Below, in pieces: positions 50,503 to 60,405 of a stretch of DNA of 64,000 bases (position 1 is its first letter; each line of letters opens with the position of its first letter). This DNA is from Pseudomonas sp. R76 (GTDB lineage: Bacteria; Pseudomonadota; Gammaproteobacteria; Pseudomonadales; Pseudomonadaceae): assembly GCF_009834565.1 (NCBI RefSeq), contig NZ_CP019428.1, forward strand, positions 3,844,001 to 3,908,000, given 5' to 3'. Below the pieces are notes generated by a model. It saw only the letters and a program-made list of their open reading frames with translations, did no database searches and was not told the DNA's origin. A program made the translations under genes and the position numbers.

Positions 50503-51936
50503 ATGAAACAAGCAGTTGTCGTCATTCACGGGATCGGCGAGCAGCGCCCGATGGACACCCTGCATGGCTTTGTGGATGCAATGATTGCCGCCGACACGCA
50601 AGGCGGCACTCCCCTGTATTGGAGCAAGCCGGACAGGTTGTCGCGCAATTTTGACCTGCGCGTATTGAAGTCGTCAGGCCGCACCAGCACGGATTTCTAC
50701 GAGTACTACTGGGCGCACAAGATGCAAGGCACAAAAGTCGGCCACTTGCTCGGTTGGCTCTGGGACATTTTCAAGCGCCCCCGTCACGACATCCCGGAGG
50801 CTATCGTGCCGATCTGGCGCACCACACGCTGGGCCGTGATGCTGCTGTTGGTGCTGATTGCCAGCGGCACCCTCGCGACCGCCTGGGGCCAGTTCGAGCA
50901 CACCGACAACCCCTTCGCACTGGTGCCGCTGCTGCTGGCCGCCATCGGCCTGGGGCTGCGCTATTCCGCACTGTCCTACCTGGGCGACGCCGCGCGATAC
51001 CTCAGCCCCAACCCGCAGAACGTGGTGGTGCGTGAGCAGATTCGCGCCGACGGCGTGGCCTTGCTGCGCGCGCTGCACAATAAGGGCGACTACGACCGCA
51101 TCATCGTGGTCGGCCACAGCCTGGGCAGTGTGATTGCCTACGATATCGTCGGCTACCTCTGGCACGAACACCACGATCAACTGACCAAGGTCATCCCCAG
51201 CAATCGCGAACTGGCCAGCCGCTATGCCGATCACGAAGCGTTGCAACCGGTGATCAAAGACACACTGCCTAAAGCCGGCGCAGCGCTGGACGGCAGCCTC
51301 GGCAGCACCTTGAAGTTTCGCGAGCAGCAGGCCGAAGCCTTTATCGAACAGCGCGGCCTGGGCAACCCATGGCGCATCACGGATCTGGTCACCGTCGGCA
51401 GCCCAATGGCCCACGCCAGCCTGTTGCTGGGCCGCAGCGTGAGTGACTTCAAAAAGCGCATGGAACGCCGCGAAGCCCCGGCCTGCCCGCCGACCGAGGA
51501 CGAAAAAGGCTACGGCTACAATGCGCGCCAGCCAGTGATGCTCGGCCAACAGCCGTTCACGCCGTACTACCTGCACCACGCGGCGGCGTTTGCGGTGACG
51601 CGCTGGACCAACCTGTACTTCCCGGCGCCGTTTGGCCTGTTTGGCGACATCGTCGGCGGCCCGGTCAAGCCGGTGATGGGCGCAGGCGTGCTGGATTTGC
51701 CGGTGACCGTGGGCAAGGGCAAAGGCTGGCTCGCACGTTCATGGCTCAGCCACACCCACTACTGGAGCGAGCGCGGCGGTGCCCAAGGCTACCTGGGTGC
51801 ACTCACCACAGATGAACACGCGATCACCCAAGGCCCGCGCCCGTCGGCCACCGAAGCGTTGCGCTGGGCGGTCGACCTCAAGGGCCTGCGGCGTTTTCGC
51901 CCGGCCCGCGCCAGGGAAAGCCTGGCGCAGGTTTAG
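50503..51936 (+). CDS. Membrane-associated lipase-like alpha/beta hydrolase
   Basis: A 477-residue protein that begins directly with the fold (KQAVVVIHGIGEQRPMDTLHGFV). Two membrane helices follow (VMLLLVLIASGTLATAW and ALVPLLLAAIGLGLRY, residues about 108-150), then the nucleophile elbow VVGHSLGSVIAYDIVGYLW and VTVGSPMAHASLLLG. The substrate is unknown. AAGGAAAG lies upstream. It overlaps the convergent DUF924 gene by 4 bases. Confidence 0.78.
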   Translation: MKQAVVVIHGIGEQRPMDTLHGFVDAMIAADTQGGTPLYWSKPDRLSRNFDLRVLKSSGRTSTDFYEYYWAHKMQGTKVGHLLGWLWDIFKRPRHDIPEAIVPIWRTTRWAVMLLLVLIASGTLATAWGQFEHTDNPFALVPLLLAAIGLGLRYSALSYLGDAARYLSPNPQNVVVREQIRADGVALLRALHNKGDYDRIIVVGHSLGSVIAYDIVGYLWHEHHDQLTKVIPSNRELASRYADHEALQPVIKDTLPKAGAALDGSLGSTLKFREQQAEAFIEQRGLGNPWRITDLVTVGSPMAHASLLLGRSVSDFKKRMERREAPACPPTEDEKGYGYNARQPVMLGQQPFTPYYLHHAAAFAVTRWTNLYFPAPFGLFGDIVGGPVKPVMGAGVLDLPVTVGKGKGWLARSWLSHTHYWSERGGAQGYLGALTTDEHAITQGPRPSATEALRWAVDLKGLRRFRPARARESLAQV

Positions 51937-52475
51937 CCGGCAAAACCGCCTTTATCCAGAAACTCACGCTCTTGTGCAGTGGTTACGCGGGCCAACAGCG
52001 CATTGCGATGCGGGAAGCGCCCAAACCGCTCGATGATCGCGGCATGCTCCTTGGCCCAGTGGTAGGTGCTGGCATCCAAGTGCTGATTGAGGGCCAACGA
52101 GCGCTGTTGATCGGCCGGATCTTCCGAGTGTTCAAACGGCAGATAACAGAATGCGCGCAGCTCGGGTTCGATCAACTGGTCCAGCCCGGCGTCGACCATG
52201 CGCTGCGCGTACAGGCGCGCCAGCGGGTCGGTGGCAAACATATGCGCGGTGCCGCGAAAGGCGTTGCGCGGGTACTGATCCAGCAAAATCAGCAAGGCCA
52301 GCGCGCCGTGCGCAGTATCCAGCCAGCCTTCCAGCTCGCGACGCGCGGCTTGCATGTGCGTGGTGTGGAACGTGTCGCGAAACGCCGCGTCGAAGGCGTC
52401 GTCCTTGGCAAACCAGCGCTTGGGCCCCGCCTGCTTCCAGAACTCAATCACCGACTCGGCCGGTTGCCCGTTCAT
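51933..52475 (-). CDS. DUF924 family protein
   Basis: A 180-residue helical, TPR-like protein: VIEFWKQAGPKRWFAKDDAFDAAFRDTF, LALLILLDQYPRNAFRGTAHMFATDPLA, FCYLPFEHSEDPADQ and ERFGRFPHRNALL are family hallmarks. Its function is unknown. The ATG at 52475 is preferred because AGGA lies 8-9 bases upstream; the long upstream extension is a shadow. Confidence 0.88.
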   Translation of the reverse strand: MNGQPAESVIEFWKQAGPKRWFAKDDAFDAAFRDTFHTTHMQAARRELEGWLDTAHGALALLILLDQYPRNAFRGTAHMFATDPLARLYAQRMVDAGLDQLIEPELRAFCYLPFEHSEDPADQQRSLALNQHLDASTYHWAKEHAAIIERFGRFPHRNALLARVTTAQEREFLDKGGFAG

Positions 52476-52616
52476 GCCCGTCATCCTAACCGCCCTCTTT
52501 TGCGCAGAGAATGCCCTGCAGATTTCATCATTGACGCCATAAGAATCCATTAAGTTTCCCCTCTGGAGCCGCTCCCGCGTCGGAACGGTCGCGCCACCGC
52601 ACATAGGGTTTACCTG

Positions 52617-53663
52617 ATGATCCACCGTCTTGCCCAGATTTTCAGTGATTCCAATAGCCAAGTGCGCAGCAAGCTGTTTGGCATTTATGGCCTCTTGATC
52701 GCCATAAACATCGGCGCCTGGCTCTGGGCGCTGGTGGCGTTTCATGAGCACCCGGTGTTACTCGGTACCGCCCTGCTCGCCTACAGTTTCGGCCTGCGCC
52801 ACGCAGTGGACGCCGACCATATCGCCGCCATCGACAACGCCACCCGCAAGCTGATGCAAGAGCAAAAGCGCCCGGTGGCCGTGGGGTTCTTTTTCTCACT
52901 GGGGCATTCGTCGGTGGTGGTGCTGGCCTCGATTGCCGTGGCCTTTACCGCCGCTACTCTGAAGGAGCATTTCGAGGCGTTCAAGGCCGTCGGCGGCGTG
53001 ATTGGCACGTCGGTGTCGGCGCTGTTTCTGCTGGTGATCGCGTTGATGAACCTGGTGATCCTGCGTTCAATCTACAAAGCCTGGCGCCACGTGCGCCAGG
53101 GCGGCGCCTACGTCGAGGAGGATTTCGACCTGCTGCTGGCTGGTCGCGGTTTTATGGCGCGCATCTTTCGCCCGCTGTTTCGCCTGATCAGCCGCAGTTG
53201 GCACTTGTACCCGTTGGGGTTTCTGTTCGGCCTGGGGTTTGATACCGCCACCGAAATCGCCCTGCTGGGCATTTCCGCCACGCAAGCGGCGCAGGGCTTG
53301 TCGCCGTGGTCGATCATGGTGTTCCCGCTGCTGTTCAGCGCCGGCATGTCGCTGGTGGACACGCTGGACGGCCACCTGATGCTCGGCGCTTACGGCTGGG
53401 CGTACATGAAGCCGATCCGCAAGATCTACTACAACATGAGCATCACCTTGGTGTCGGTGGTAGTGGCCGTGATCATCGGCAGCATCGAGGCGCTGGGACT
53501 GATCGCGGATCAGCTGGAACTCAAGGGACATTTCTGGGGCTTTATCGGCAGCCTGAACGACAGTTTCGGGATGCTGGGCTACATCATCATCGGCATCTTT
53601 ATCGCCAGTTGGGCGGCGTCGGTGTTGCTGTATCGCTTGAAGGGGTTTGACCGGCTCGCCTGA
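52617..53663 (+). CDS. Nickel/cobalt transporter (NiCoT family)
   Basis: A 348-residue permease with eight membrane segments. The signature AYSFGLRHAVDADHIAAIDNATR (HX4DH) in the second segment binds the metal; FFFSLGHSSVVVLASI, LFGLGFDTATEIALLG and the SLVDTLDGHLML segment are further NiCoT motifs. It imports Ni2+ or Co2+. The upstream 52476-52616 bases show no recognisable riboswitch or NikR box, and no nickel enzyme gene is nearby. Confidence 0.93.
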   Translation: MIHRLAQIFSDSNSQVRSKLFGIYGLLIAINIGAWLWALVAFHEHPVLLGTALLAYSFGLRHAVDADHIAAIDNATRKLMQEQKRPVAVGFFFSLGHSSVVVLASIAVAFTAATLKEHFEAFKAVGGVIGTSVSALFLLVIALMNLVILRSIYKAWRHVRQGGAYVEEDFDLLLAGRGFMARIFRPLFRLISRSWHLYPLGFLFGLGFDTATEIALLGISATQAAQGLSPWSIMVFPLLFSAGMSLVDTLDGHLMLGAYGWAYMKPIRKIYYNMSITLVSVVVAVIIGSIEALGLIADQLELKGHFWGFIGSLNDSFGMLGYIIIGIFIASWAASVLLYRLKGFDRLA

Positions 53664-53680
53664 GGTGGCTGATTAAGCAT

Positions 53681-53725
53681 TTTGTGGCGAGCGGGCTTGC
53701 CCCGCGCTGGGCTGCAAAGCAGCCC
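53681..53725. repeat. REP-type hairpin region
   Basis: TGTGGCGAGCGGGCTTGCCCC is followed by GGGCTGC-AAA-GCAGCCC (53709-53725), a perfect 7-bp stem. It lies between the convergent nickel permease and LysE genes and could act as a terminator. Confidence 0.65.
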
Positions 53726-53801
53726 CAATACAGGCGCCGCAGAGTGGCACAGACAACGCGGGCGCCTGGTTTCGGGGTACATACTGCCCCACACCCTTTA
53801 C

Positions 53802-54407
53802 CTAAGCGCCGGTGATGTGCAAATAGAACGCGTGAAACATGAAATACGCACAGCCAGCCAGCGCCAAACCCATGCAGCGGTTGAACACAGTAAACGCCGT
53901 CGCCCCGTTGATCCGCCGTCCCAGCACCGCGCCCAGCAAGGCATAGACCCACGGCGCCCCGACCGCGCCGAGCCCCAACAGGGCTGAAACGCCAGCAATG
54001 GACGCCCCGGTAATATGCGCCGCCGGCAACATCACACTGGTAATCGGCAACACCGCGACGATGCCCTTTGGGTTGAGCAACTGAATCACCAGTCCATTCC
54101 AGAACGTGAGCGCCTTGACCGGCGCGCTCGAAGCGTCTTCAACCACCGTGCGGGCCGTGAACACTTGGTAGGCCAGGTACAGCGTGTAAACACCGCCGAC
54201 CAGTGAGATATACGGCAACGCTGCCTGGGAAATAATCGCCTCGCCGGTGTAGCCGAACAGCACGAACATCAGCAGCATCGCGCAGCCCACGCCGAAGTAG
54301 AACCCGCTGGAGCGACGGAACTTGCCGGTGAGGCCAGCGTTAAGACCCATTAAATTCACGGGACCGGGGCTGTACATGACGCTGAAGGCGTAGAGGAAAA
54401 TGTCCAT
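53802..54407 (-). CDS. LysE-family amino acid exporter
   Basis: A 201-residue membrane protein with about six hydrophobic segments. It opens IFLYAFSVMYSPGPVNLMGLNAGLTGK, the LysE/RhtB signature, with VYTLYLAYQVF and FWNGLVIQLLNPKGIVAVL further in. It probably exports an amino acid or related compound. The ATG at 54407 is chosen; the frame open to 54530 lacks support. Confidence 0.88.
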   Translation of the reverse strand: MDIFLYAFSVMYSPGPVNLMGLNAGLTGKFRRSSGFYFGVGCAMLLMFVLFGYTGEAIISQAALPYISLVGGVYTLYLAYQVFTARTVVEDASSAPVKALTFWNGLVIQLLNPKGIVAVLPITSVMLPAAHITGASIAGVSALLGLGAVGAPWVYALLGAVLGRRINGATAFTVFNRCMGLALAGCAYFMFHAFYLHITGA

Positions 54408-54560
54408 GGAGAACCTGCAGTAGAAGAAGTCAGGCGAGTCTACTGAGGCGGGTGGCGTTGAATCTTGTACGTTTGTGGTTGCGCCTTGGTGGCCTGCCGC
54501 TGGCTGTTCCCCATCCATTGCGCATACCATGGGCCAAAATAAACACTAAAATGAGCCCCC

Positions 54561-56204
54561 ATGATCACAGCCAGCCTGCGCAGTCACCTGACCTTATGGT
54601 TTGCCGGTTTATCACTGCTCACCCTGTTGATCGTGGGCTTTTATGTCGGGCATATCGCCACCGAGCAGATGAAGCAGGCCAGCGGCAATTCGCTGCTCGG
54701 CACGGCGCGCTCGACAGCCGCGCTATTGGCCGTTCAGTTGCGCGAGCGCCAACTGGAAGTGTCGCTGCTGAGCAAGGCACCGGTGCTGCGCAAGGGGGAC
54801 CTGGACGCGCCGGACATAATGCCCCTGATGGAACTGCGCACCCAGTCACGCGCCGAGTACGCGTGGATGGGCGTGGCCGATGCCGAGGGCCGCGTGCGCC
54901 AGGCGGTCAACGGCTTGCTGGTGAATCAATCGGTGCAGCAACGGCCCTGGTTCCAGGCAGGCATGCGGGGCGAATACACCGGCGATCCCCACGAAGCCGT
55001 GTTGCTCGCCAAGCTGCTACCGGGCGCGGCGAATGGCGAGCCGTTGCGGTTTATCGACTTTGCCGCGCCGATTCGCAATGCCAAAGGCGAGACCATTGGC
55101 GTGCTCGGTGCCCATGCGCACTGGAGTTGGGTGACGCAAATCGTCGATTCGGCAGTGATGCAAAAGGACGCCACGTCCAACATTGAAGCCCTGATCATCG
55201 ACTTCGACGGCAAGGTGCTTTACCCCGAGATACTGGCCGGGGAACAAATGCCGCCCGCCAGCCTGCGCGCACCGTCGGGCTGGACCAGCGGCAACGGTTA
55301 CGTCAGCGCATCGGTGGCTGTGCCAAGCCCCTCGAACGCCAACCTGTCCTGGTACATCGTGGTGCGCCAACCGCTGGACATCGCGCTGCAACCGGCGCGG
55401 GTGCTGCTCTATAAATTGCTGATGCTCGGCGTGCTCGCCGCCATCGTGTTCGGGCTGGTGGCGTACTACCTGGCGTCGAGCCTGAGCCGCCCCATCGAAC
55501 GCCTGGCCAGGTCGGCCAAGCAAGTGCAAGACCAGAAGCCCGGCGCCGTCTTCCCCCAAGAGCATTCGGTGCTGGAAATCGCGCAGTTGGGCCAATCCAT
55601 CAGCAGCATGACCCAGTCACTGCTCAGCAAAGAGCGCGAGCTGCAAGACGCCAACGCGTCCCTGGAAGCCACCGTCGCCCAGCGCACCGCCGACCTCACC
55701 CAGGCAAATGCCGACCTGCTGAAACTGGCCACCCACGACGCCCTCACCGGCGTCTTCAACCGCCGCCGCTTCGACGAAAAACTTGCCGAGAACAGCCTGC
55801 TGTTCCAGCGCACCGGACGTGCCTTCGCCCTGCTGCTGATCGACGCCGACTACTTCAAACGCGTCAACGACACGTATGGCCACGCCGTCGGCGACGACGT
55901 GCTGTGCCAACTGGCGGCGCTGATCGAAAGCACCACCCGCGCCACCGACTTTGTCGCGCGTTACGGCGGTGAAGAATTTGCGGTATTGCTGCCGGAAGTC
56001 GAAGAACCCGATAGCCCCGACGTGGTCGCCGAAAAAATCCGTGCGGCCGTGGCGGCCGCACAGTTTCCGACAGTGGGCCAGGTGACGGTGAGTATTGGGG
56101 TGAGTATCGCTCAGCCTGCAGACCGTGATTCACTGGCGCTGCTCAAGCGGGCGGACATGCAATTGTATGAAGCCAAGGGCGCAGGCAGAAACCGCGTGGC
56201 GTGA
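54561..56204 (+). CDS. dCache-HAMP-GGDEF diguanylate cyclase
   Basis: A 547-residue sensor. It has TM1 (LWFAGLSLLTLLIVGFYVG), a periplasmic dCache domain (about residues 35-275), TM2 (LLYKLLMLGVLAAIVFGLVAYYLA), HAMP and a coiled coil, then a GGDEF domain from about residue 388. The active loop is RYGGEEF, with the inhibitory RxxD site five residues before it (RATD), so it should make c-di-GMP and be product-inhibited. The ligand of the Cache domain is unknown. It is divergent from the lysE gene and monocistronic. Confidence 0.93.
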   Translation: MITASLRSHLTLWFAGLSLLTLLIVGFYVGHIATEQMKQASGNSLLGTARSTAALLAVQLRERQLEVSLLSKAPVLRKGDLDAPDIMPLMELRTQSRAEYAWMGVADAEGRVRQAVNGLLVNQSVQQRPWFQAGMRGEYTGDPHEAVLLAKLLPGAANGEPLRFIDFAAPIRNAKGETIGVLGAHAHWSWVTQIVDSAVMQKDATSNIEALIIDFDGKVLYPEILAGEQMPPASLRAPSGWTSGNGYVSASVAVPSPSNANLSWYIVVRQPLDIALQPARVLLYKLLMLGVLAAIVFGLVAYYLASSLSRPIERLARSAKQVQDQKPGAVFPQEHSVLEIAQLGQSISSMTQSLLSKERELQDANASLEATVAQRTADLTQANADLLKLATHDALTGVFNRRRFDEKLAENSLLFQRTGRAFALLLIDADYFKRVNDTYGHAVGDDVLCQLAALIESTTRATDFVARYGGEEFAVLLPEVEEPDSPDVVAEKIRAAVAAAQFPTVGQVTVSIGVSIAQPADRDSLALLKRADMQLYEAKGAGRNRVA

Positions 56205-56218
56205 TCGATAAAGATCAA

Positions 56219-56260
56219 CTGTGGCGAGCGGGCTTGGTATGGCAAGCCCGCTCGCCACAG
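56219..56260. terminator. Long perfect hairpin between convergent genes
   Basis: CTGTGGCGAGCGGGCTTG and its exact inverse form an 18-bp stem with a 6-base loop. It sits 15 bases after the diguanylate cyclase stop and 23 bases before the oprD-type stop. It belongs to a REP family and probably terminates both transcripts. Confidence 0.75.
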
Positions 56261-56282
56261 CAAGAGTGTTGAGGCGCCGCCC

Positions 56283-57602
56283 TTACAGCAACGGAATCGA
56301 ATAACTCACAAACACCCGATTCTGATCCTGGTCCCGCGCCACTTCGCTGCGCGACACGCCGTTACGCCAGCCGAACCCGACGTTTTTGAACGTGCCGCTT
56401 TGCACCACGTAATCCAGGGAGATGTCCCGTTCCCACTCGCTGGCAGTGTTGCCGGCGGTGGTGAGGATGTGGTCGCCTTTCAAGTACATCACCGAGGCCT
56501 TCAGGCCGGGCAGGCCCAGCGCGACGAAGTCGTAGGCGTATTGCGCAAACGCGGTGCGTTCGCCGGCCTGGATGAAGGTCTGCACGGTACGGTCGGTGTA
56601 GAGGTACAGGCTGGAGCCACCCTCGCCTTTGTTGACCAGGCCGCCCTGGTTGAGTTGGGCGAAGTTGCTGTCGTCGGAGACTTGCTGATAGCCCGCCGTG
56701 ATCGCATGCGGGCCGAGCGAGTAAATGAACGCGGCGCTCCAGGTGTTGTTGTCGATTTCGCCGGTGCCATTCTTGGTATAGCCGCTGAACTTATAGCCTT
56801 CTGCGCGCCCGGCGGCGCTGCTGTTCTTGCCGTCGGAAGTGGTATTGAAGTAACGCAGGTCGGTTTTCAATGAGCCGTACTCACCCAACGGCAATACATG
56901 GATCAAACCGGCAAAGTGCTGTTGGTAATAGTCTTCGAGGTTGGCGTAGTAATACTGGACCAGCAGGTCCTTGTTCACTTGGTAATCCAAACCTGCATAG
57001 TTGAATTTATTGCTCTCTTGAGTGCCGCCCGCCGCCGCCAGGCCGCTGCGGTCGCTGGAGCCACGGCCGGTGGTGTGTTGCAGCTGGCCGCCGATCAGGG
57101 TCAGGTTGTCGATGTCTTTGCTGGTGATCTGCCCGCCTTCGAAGGATTGCGGCAACAGGCGGCCATCGTTGCTCACCAGGATCGGCAGATTCGGACGCAG
57201 GTAACCGTAGCGCAGCTCGGTCTTGGCAAAACGCGCCTTGGCCGTCGCACCACCGCGCGCCCAGCTGTCGGCGGCCTTGCCGTCATCGTTGGGGATCATC
57301 GAGCTGCCCACATGGCGGCCGGCGCCGCTGTCGAGGGTCACGCCGAGCATGCCGACCGCATCCAGACCAAAGCCGACGGTGCCATCGGTGAAGCCCGATT
57401 GGTAGTTGAGGATAAACGCCTGGCCCCACTCTTCGGTCTTCGACGGTGCGGCAGTGCCGTCGCGGTTGTCGTTATTGAAGTAGAAGTTGCGCATGTTCAA
57501 GTTGGCTGTGCTGTCGCTCAGGAAATCAGCCGAGGCCAAGGGGCTCAGGGCAATGCCCAGGCCGCCGGTCAATACGCTTAGTGCATTCAAAGTGGCTTTC
57601 AT
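56283..57602 (-). CDS. OprD-family outer-membrane porin
   Basis: A 439-residue porin. The signal peptide ends near residue 25 (GIALSPLASA). The start of the mature barrel (DFLSDSTANLNMRNFYFNNDNRD...KTEEWGQAFILNYQSGFTDGTVGFGLDAVGMLGVTLDSG) is diagnostic for OprD/OpdX channels. GDxxLxxTAG-like and C-terminal YSIPLL strands close the barrel. It admits small carboxylates or amino acids; the substrate is not evident. The ATG at 57602 follows GGAG and fits the signal peptide better than 57671. Confidence 0.92.
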   Translation of the reverse strand: MKATLNALSVLTGGLGIALSPLASADFLSDSTANLNMRNFYFNNDNRDGTAAPSKTEEWGQAFILNYQSGFTDGTVGFGLDAVGMLGVTLDSGAGRHVGSSMIPNDDGKAADSWARGGATAKARFAKTELRYGYLRPNLPILVSNDGRLLPQSFEGGQITSKDIDNLTLIGGQLQHTTGRGSSDRSGLAAAGGTQESNKFNYAGLDYQVNKDLLVQYYYANLEDYYQQHFAGLIHVLPLGEYGSLKTDLRYFNTTSDGKNSSAAGRAEGYKFSGYTKNGTGEIDNNTWSAAFIYSLGPHAITAGYQQVSDDSNFAQLNQGGLVNKGEGGSSLYLYTDRTVQTFIQAGERTAFAQYAYDFVALGLPGLKASVMYLKGDHILTTAGNTASEWERDISLDYVVQSGTFKNVGFGWRNGVSRSEVARDQDQNRVFVSYSIPLL

Positions 57603-57739
57603 CAGGACGAACTCCGGCGCGGAATCCAAGTTCCGGGCGCATAAAAAGGGCAGCAGGATGCACGCGGCCAAACTCGGTTGGCCGCCGCGTTAACGAACGT
57701 TTAAGTGCTTAGTTGAGTGAAGTGAACCTCCGTAAAACC

Positions 57740-58573
57740 TCAGTCAATCAATCCATGAGCGTCATAAAACGGATACGGACCCGGGTAATCCCCGAATACG
57801 CCGTTGTGGCTGATCAACCCCTGCTGCTCATCCCAGCGGTGCAGCAAGTAGCCCGCCGGTTCCAGGTTGAAATGCGCAGGCGCAGCGTCTTGCAGGTCGA
57901 GCACGATCTGATGCGAGGTGCCGGGGCACACACAACTCAGGCTGCCGCCGAACCGCCGTTGCATCGGCCGGTGCAGGTGCCCGCACAACAGCCGTTCCAC
58001 TTGCGGGTGGCGGGCGACCACTTGCTCCAGGGCGGCGGCGTTGATAAAGGGCTCGCGGTCCATATGGCCGATGCCGCTGATAAACGGCGGGTGATGCAGG
58101 ATCAGCAAGGTCGGGGCCTCGGGGCGCAGTGCCAATTGCGCGTCGAGCCACTGCAACTGGCTGTCGAGCAGTTGGCCGCCATGACCACCGGGAATGGTCG
58201 AATCGAGACCGATCAACCGCAACGGGTGCTTATCCACGACCCAATCCAGCGGGCCGTCTGCCGACGCGGGTAAATAGGCGTGATCAGCGAAGGCCTCCAG
58301 CAACGGCCCGCGTGTGTCATGGTTGCCGGGCACCAGGTAGCACGGCATGTGCAGGCGCGCCAATTCCGGGTGCAGCACGGCGTATTCATCGGCACGGCCG
58401 AAGTCCACCAGGTCGCCGCTGATCACCACGATATCGGGGCGTGGGTAACTGGCGTTCAGATGGTCGACGGCGCGGCGTAGCGCGCCCAGGGTATCGACCA
58501 CGCCATAGGTGAGGCGGTTGCCGGCTTTAAGGTGCAGGTCACTGATTTGAGCAACTACAAACGGACGGTTCAA
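57740..58573 (-). CDS. Metallophosphoesterase (CpdA/GpdQ-like phosphodiesterase)
   Basis: A 277-residue class III phosphodiesterase with all metal motifs: AQISDLHL, VVISGDLVDFG, VPGNHDTRG, LILHHPPF and LLCGHLHRP. Relatives cleave cyclic AMP, glycerophosphodiesters or phosphonate esters. It is the last gene of the LacI-ABC operon, 9 bases after the ATPase gene, so it probably processes the imported phosphodiester. The start is a TTG with a weak GTGAG upstream. Confidence 0.87.
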   Translation of the reverse strand: MNRPFVVAQISDLHLKAGNRLTYGVVDTLGALRRAVDHLNASYPRPDIVVISGDLVDFGRADEYAVLHPELARLHMPCYLVPGNHDTRGPLLEAFADHAYLPASADGPLDWVVDKHPLRLIGLDSTIPGGHGGQLLDSQLQWLDAQLALRPEAPTLLILHHPPFISGIGHMDREPFINAAALEQVVARHPQVERLLCGHLHRPMQRRFGGSLSCVCPGTSHQIVLDLQDAAPAHFNLEPAGYLLHRWDEQQGLISHNGVFGDYPGPYPFYDAHGLID

Positions 58574-58582
58574 AATAAAGAC

Positions 58583-59614
58583 TCACGTATTCAGGGTGAA
58601 CAACATGTGCGGCGCAATCGCCAGGGCAATCGGCGCGCCGACGCAGTGCAGCTGGTTGTCGCTGCTGTCCACCAGCAACGGTTGCGGGCCGCCGACATCC
58701 ACCAGCAGGCGGCTTTGCGCGCCCTGGAAGAACTGCGCCAACAGATGGCCGTGCAAATGCCCTTCGTCTTCCATGACACGCAAGTGTTCGGGGCGGCAGT
58801 AGACAGTGCTCGGTAAGTCGGCGGTGTGCCACGGCAGCTCACCGCCGCAGACTTTCAGGCCGTGGGCGCTGCGCTCCAGAACCGTGAAGGCATTGAGGTT
58901 GCCGACGAAGCCTGCGACGAATGCATTGGCCGGTTGCTGGTAGATTTCCCGTGGGCTCGCCAGTTGCGCCACGCGCCCCTGCTCCATCACCAGAATGCGG
59001 TCGCCCAAGGCCATGGCTTCGCCCTGATCGTGGGTGACGAACACCGAGGTAATGCCAAGCCCGCGCAGCAGTTGATCCAACTCACTGCGCAGGCGCTCGC
59101 GCAATTGCGCATCCAGGGCTGCCAACGGCTCATCAAGCAACAGCACTTTGGGGCGCGGCGCGAGCGCGCGGGCCAAAGCCAAACGCTGACGCTGGCCGCC
59201 CGAGAGTTCATGGATGCTGCGCTGGCCGTGGTGCTGCAAGCCCACCAGTTCCAATAATTCCTCGCAGCGCTTGTTGCGCTCAGGCGCGGGAACGCCGCGA
59301 ATCTTCAAGCCGTAGACAATGTTGCCGGCCACGTCCAGGTTGGGAAACAGCGCGTAATTCTGGAACACCATGCCCACATCACGCCGCTCGATGGGCAGAC
59401 GGGTGACGTCCTGGTCACCGAAAAACACTTGGCCCACATCCGGGCGCTCCAGCCCCGCAATCAGGCGCAAAGTGGTGGTTTTGCCACAGCCGGACGGGCC
59501 GAGAATCGCCAGGGTTTCGCCGCCTTCGACGGTCAGGTTCAGGTCATGCACGGCCACGGTGCCGTCGGCGAATGCCTTGCGACAGCCCTGCAGGCGGATA
59601 GTGATAGCGGTCAT
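58583..59614 (-). CDS. ABC transporter ATP-binding protein
   Basis: A 343-residue ATPase of the spermidine/iron/aminoethylphosphonate (PotA/FbpC-like) class. It has Walker A LGPSGCGKTTTLR, the Q-loop MVFQNYALFP, signature LSGGQRQRLALARAL, Walker B VLLLDEPLAALD and H-loop VFVTHDQGEAMAL, then a C-terminal TOBE regulatory domain from about residue 240. It overlaps the preceding permease gene by ATGA. Confidence 0.93.
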   Translation of the reverse strand: MTAITIRLQGCRKAFADGTVAVHDLNLTVEGGETLAILGPSGCGKTTTLRLIAGLERPDVGQVFFGDQDVTRLPIERRDVGMVFQNYALFPNLDVAGNIVYGLKIRGVPAPERNKRCEELLELVGLQHHGQRSIHELSGGQRQRLALARALAPRPKVLLLDEPLAALDAQLRERLRSELDQLLRGLGITSVFVTHDQGEAMALGDRILVMEQGRVAQLASPREIYQQPANAFVAGFVGNLNAFTVLERSAHGLKVCGGELPWHTADLPSTVYCRPEHLRVMEDEGHLHGHLLAQFFQGAQSRLLVDVGGPQPLLVDSSDNQLHCVGAPIALAIAPHMLFTLNT

Positions 59615-60405
59615 CGACGCTCTCCACGGGACAAACGGGCACTGATGGCCTGCAGCGCAATCAGCAACGGCACGATCATCAGCAAAAAGATAAGGGTGTA
59701 GGCGCTGGCGATTTCCAGGCGCGCCGAGGCGTAGCTGTCGGCCAGGCCCACGGGCAGCGTCTTGGTCATCGGCGTGTGGAGCATCCAGGTCAGGTTGAAT
59801 TCACCCAGGCTCAGGGTCACCACCATCAGCACACCGGCGAGAATCCCGGCCCGGCAGTTGGGCACCACCACGCTGAAAAAGCGCTTGATCGGCCCGGCGC
59901 CAAGGCTGGCGGCGGCCTCCTCCAACACCGGCAGTTGCTGGCGTTGCATCACCGCCATCACCGGGCGTACGAGGAACGGCAAGGTGAACAGCACATGGCC
60001 GACGAGGATGAACAACCAACTGCTGCGGAAACTGCCAAACTGACCATAAGTCAGCAGCAACGCCAGCGCACTGGCCAGCCCCGGCATGGCCACCGGCAGC
60101 ACCATCAGTTCCTCGAAGGCACGGCTGAAGCGGTTGTTCATCCGCACCAGCGCATAGGCTGCCGGTACGCCGATCACACAGACGCACACCGCACAGGCCA
60201 CGGCCAGTTGCAGCGACAACCACACGGTCGGCGAATAGGCCTGCCACACCTGCACCAGCCAGTTGAAGGTCAGGCCGCTGGACAGGCCAACGAAGAAGTT
60301 ACGCGTCAACCCGGCCAGCAGTGACATCAACACCGGCACCAACATGAAGGCGCACACCAGCAAGGTGAACAGCAGTTGCATCACAAACAGCGATGAGCGC
60401 TTCAC
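59611..60405 (-). CDS. ABC transporter permease (second)
   Basis: A 264-residue inner-membrane permease with six hydrophobic segments and the EAA-type loop EEAAASLGAGPIKRFFSVVVPNCRAGIL. The GTG at 60405 overlaps the stop of the upstream permease gene (GTGA) and is the only sensible start; the longer open frame to 60675 reads through the other permease out of frame. Confidence 0.9.
   Translation of the reverse strand: MKRSSLFVMQLLFTLLVCAFMLVPVLMSLLAGLTRNFFVGLSSGLTFNWLVQVWQAYSPTVWLSLQLAVACAVCVCVIGVPAAYALVRMNNRFSRAFEELMVLPVAMPGLASALALLLTYGQFGSFRSSWLFILVGHVLFTLPFLVRPVMAVMQRQQLPVLEEAAASLGAGPIKRFFSVVVPNCRAGILAGVLMVVTLSLGEFNLTWMLHTPMTKTLPVGLADSYASARLEIASAYTLIFLLMIVPLLIALQAISARLSRGERR

Noticed and set aside
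52476..52616. Possible cobalamin or NiCo riboswitch ahead of the nickel/cobalt permease
   Set aside because: No B12-box-like sequence or conserved hairpin set was seen; only an ordinary ribosome site (AGGG).
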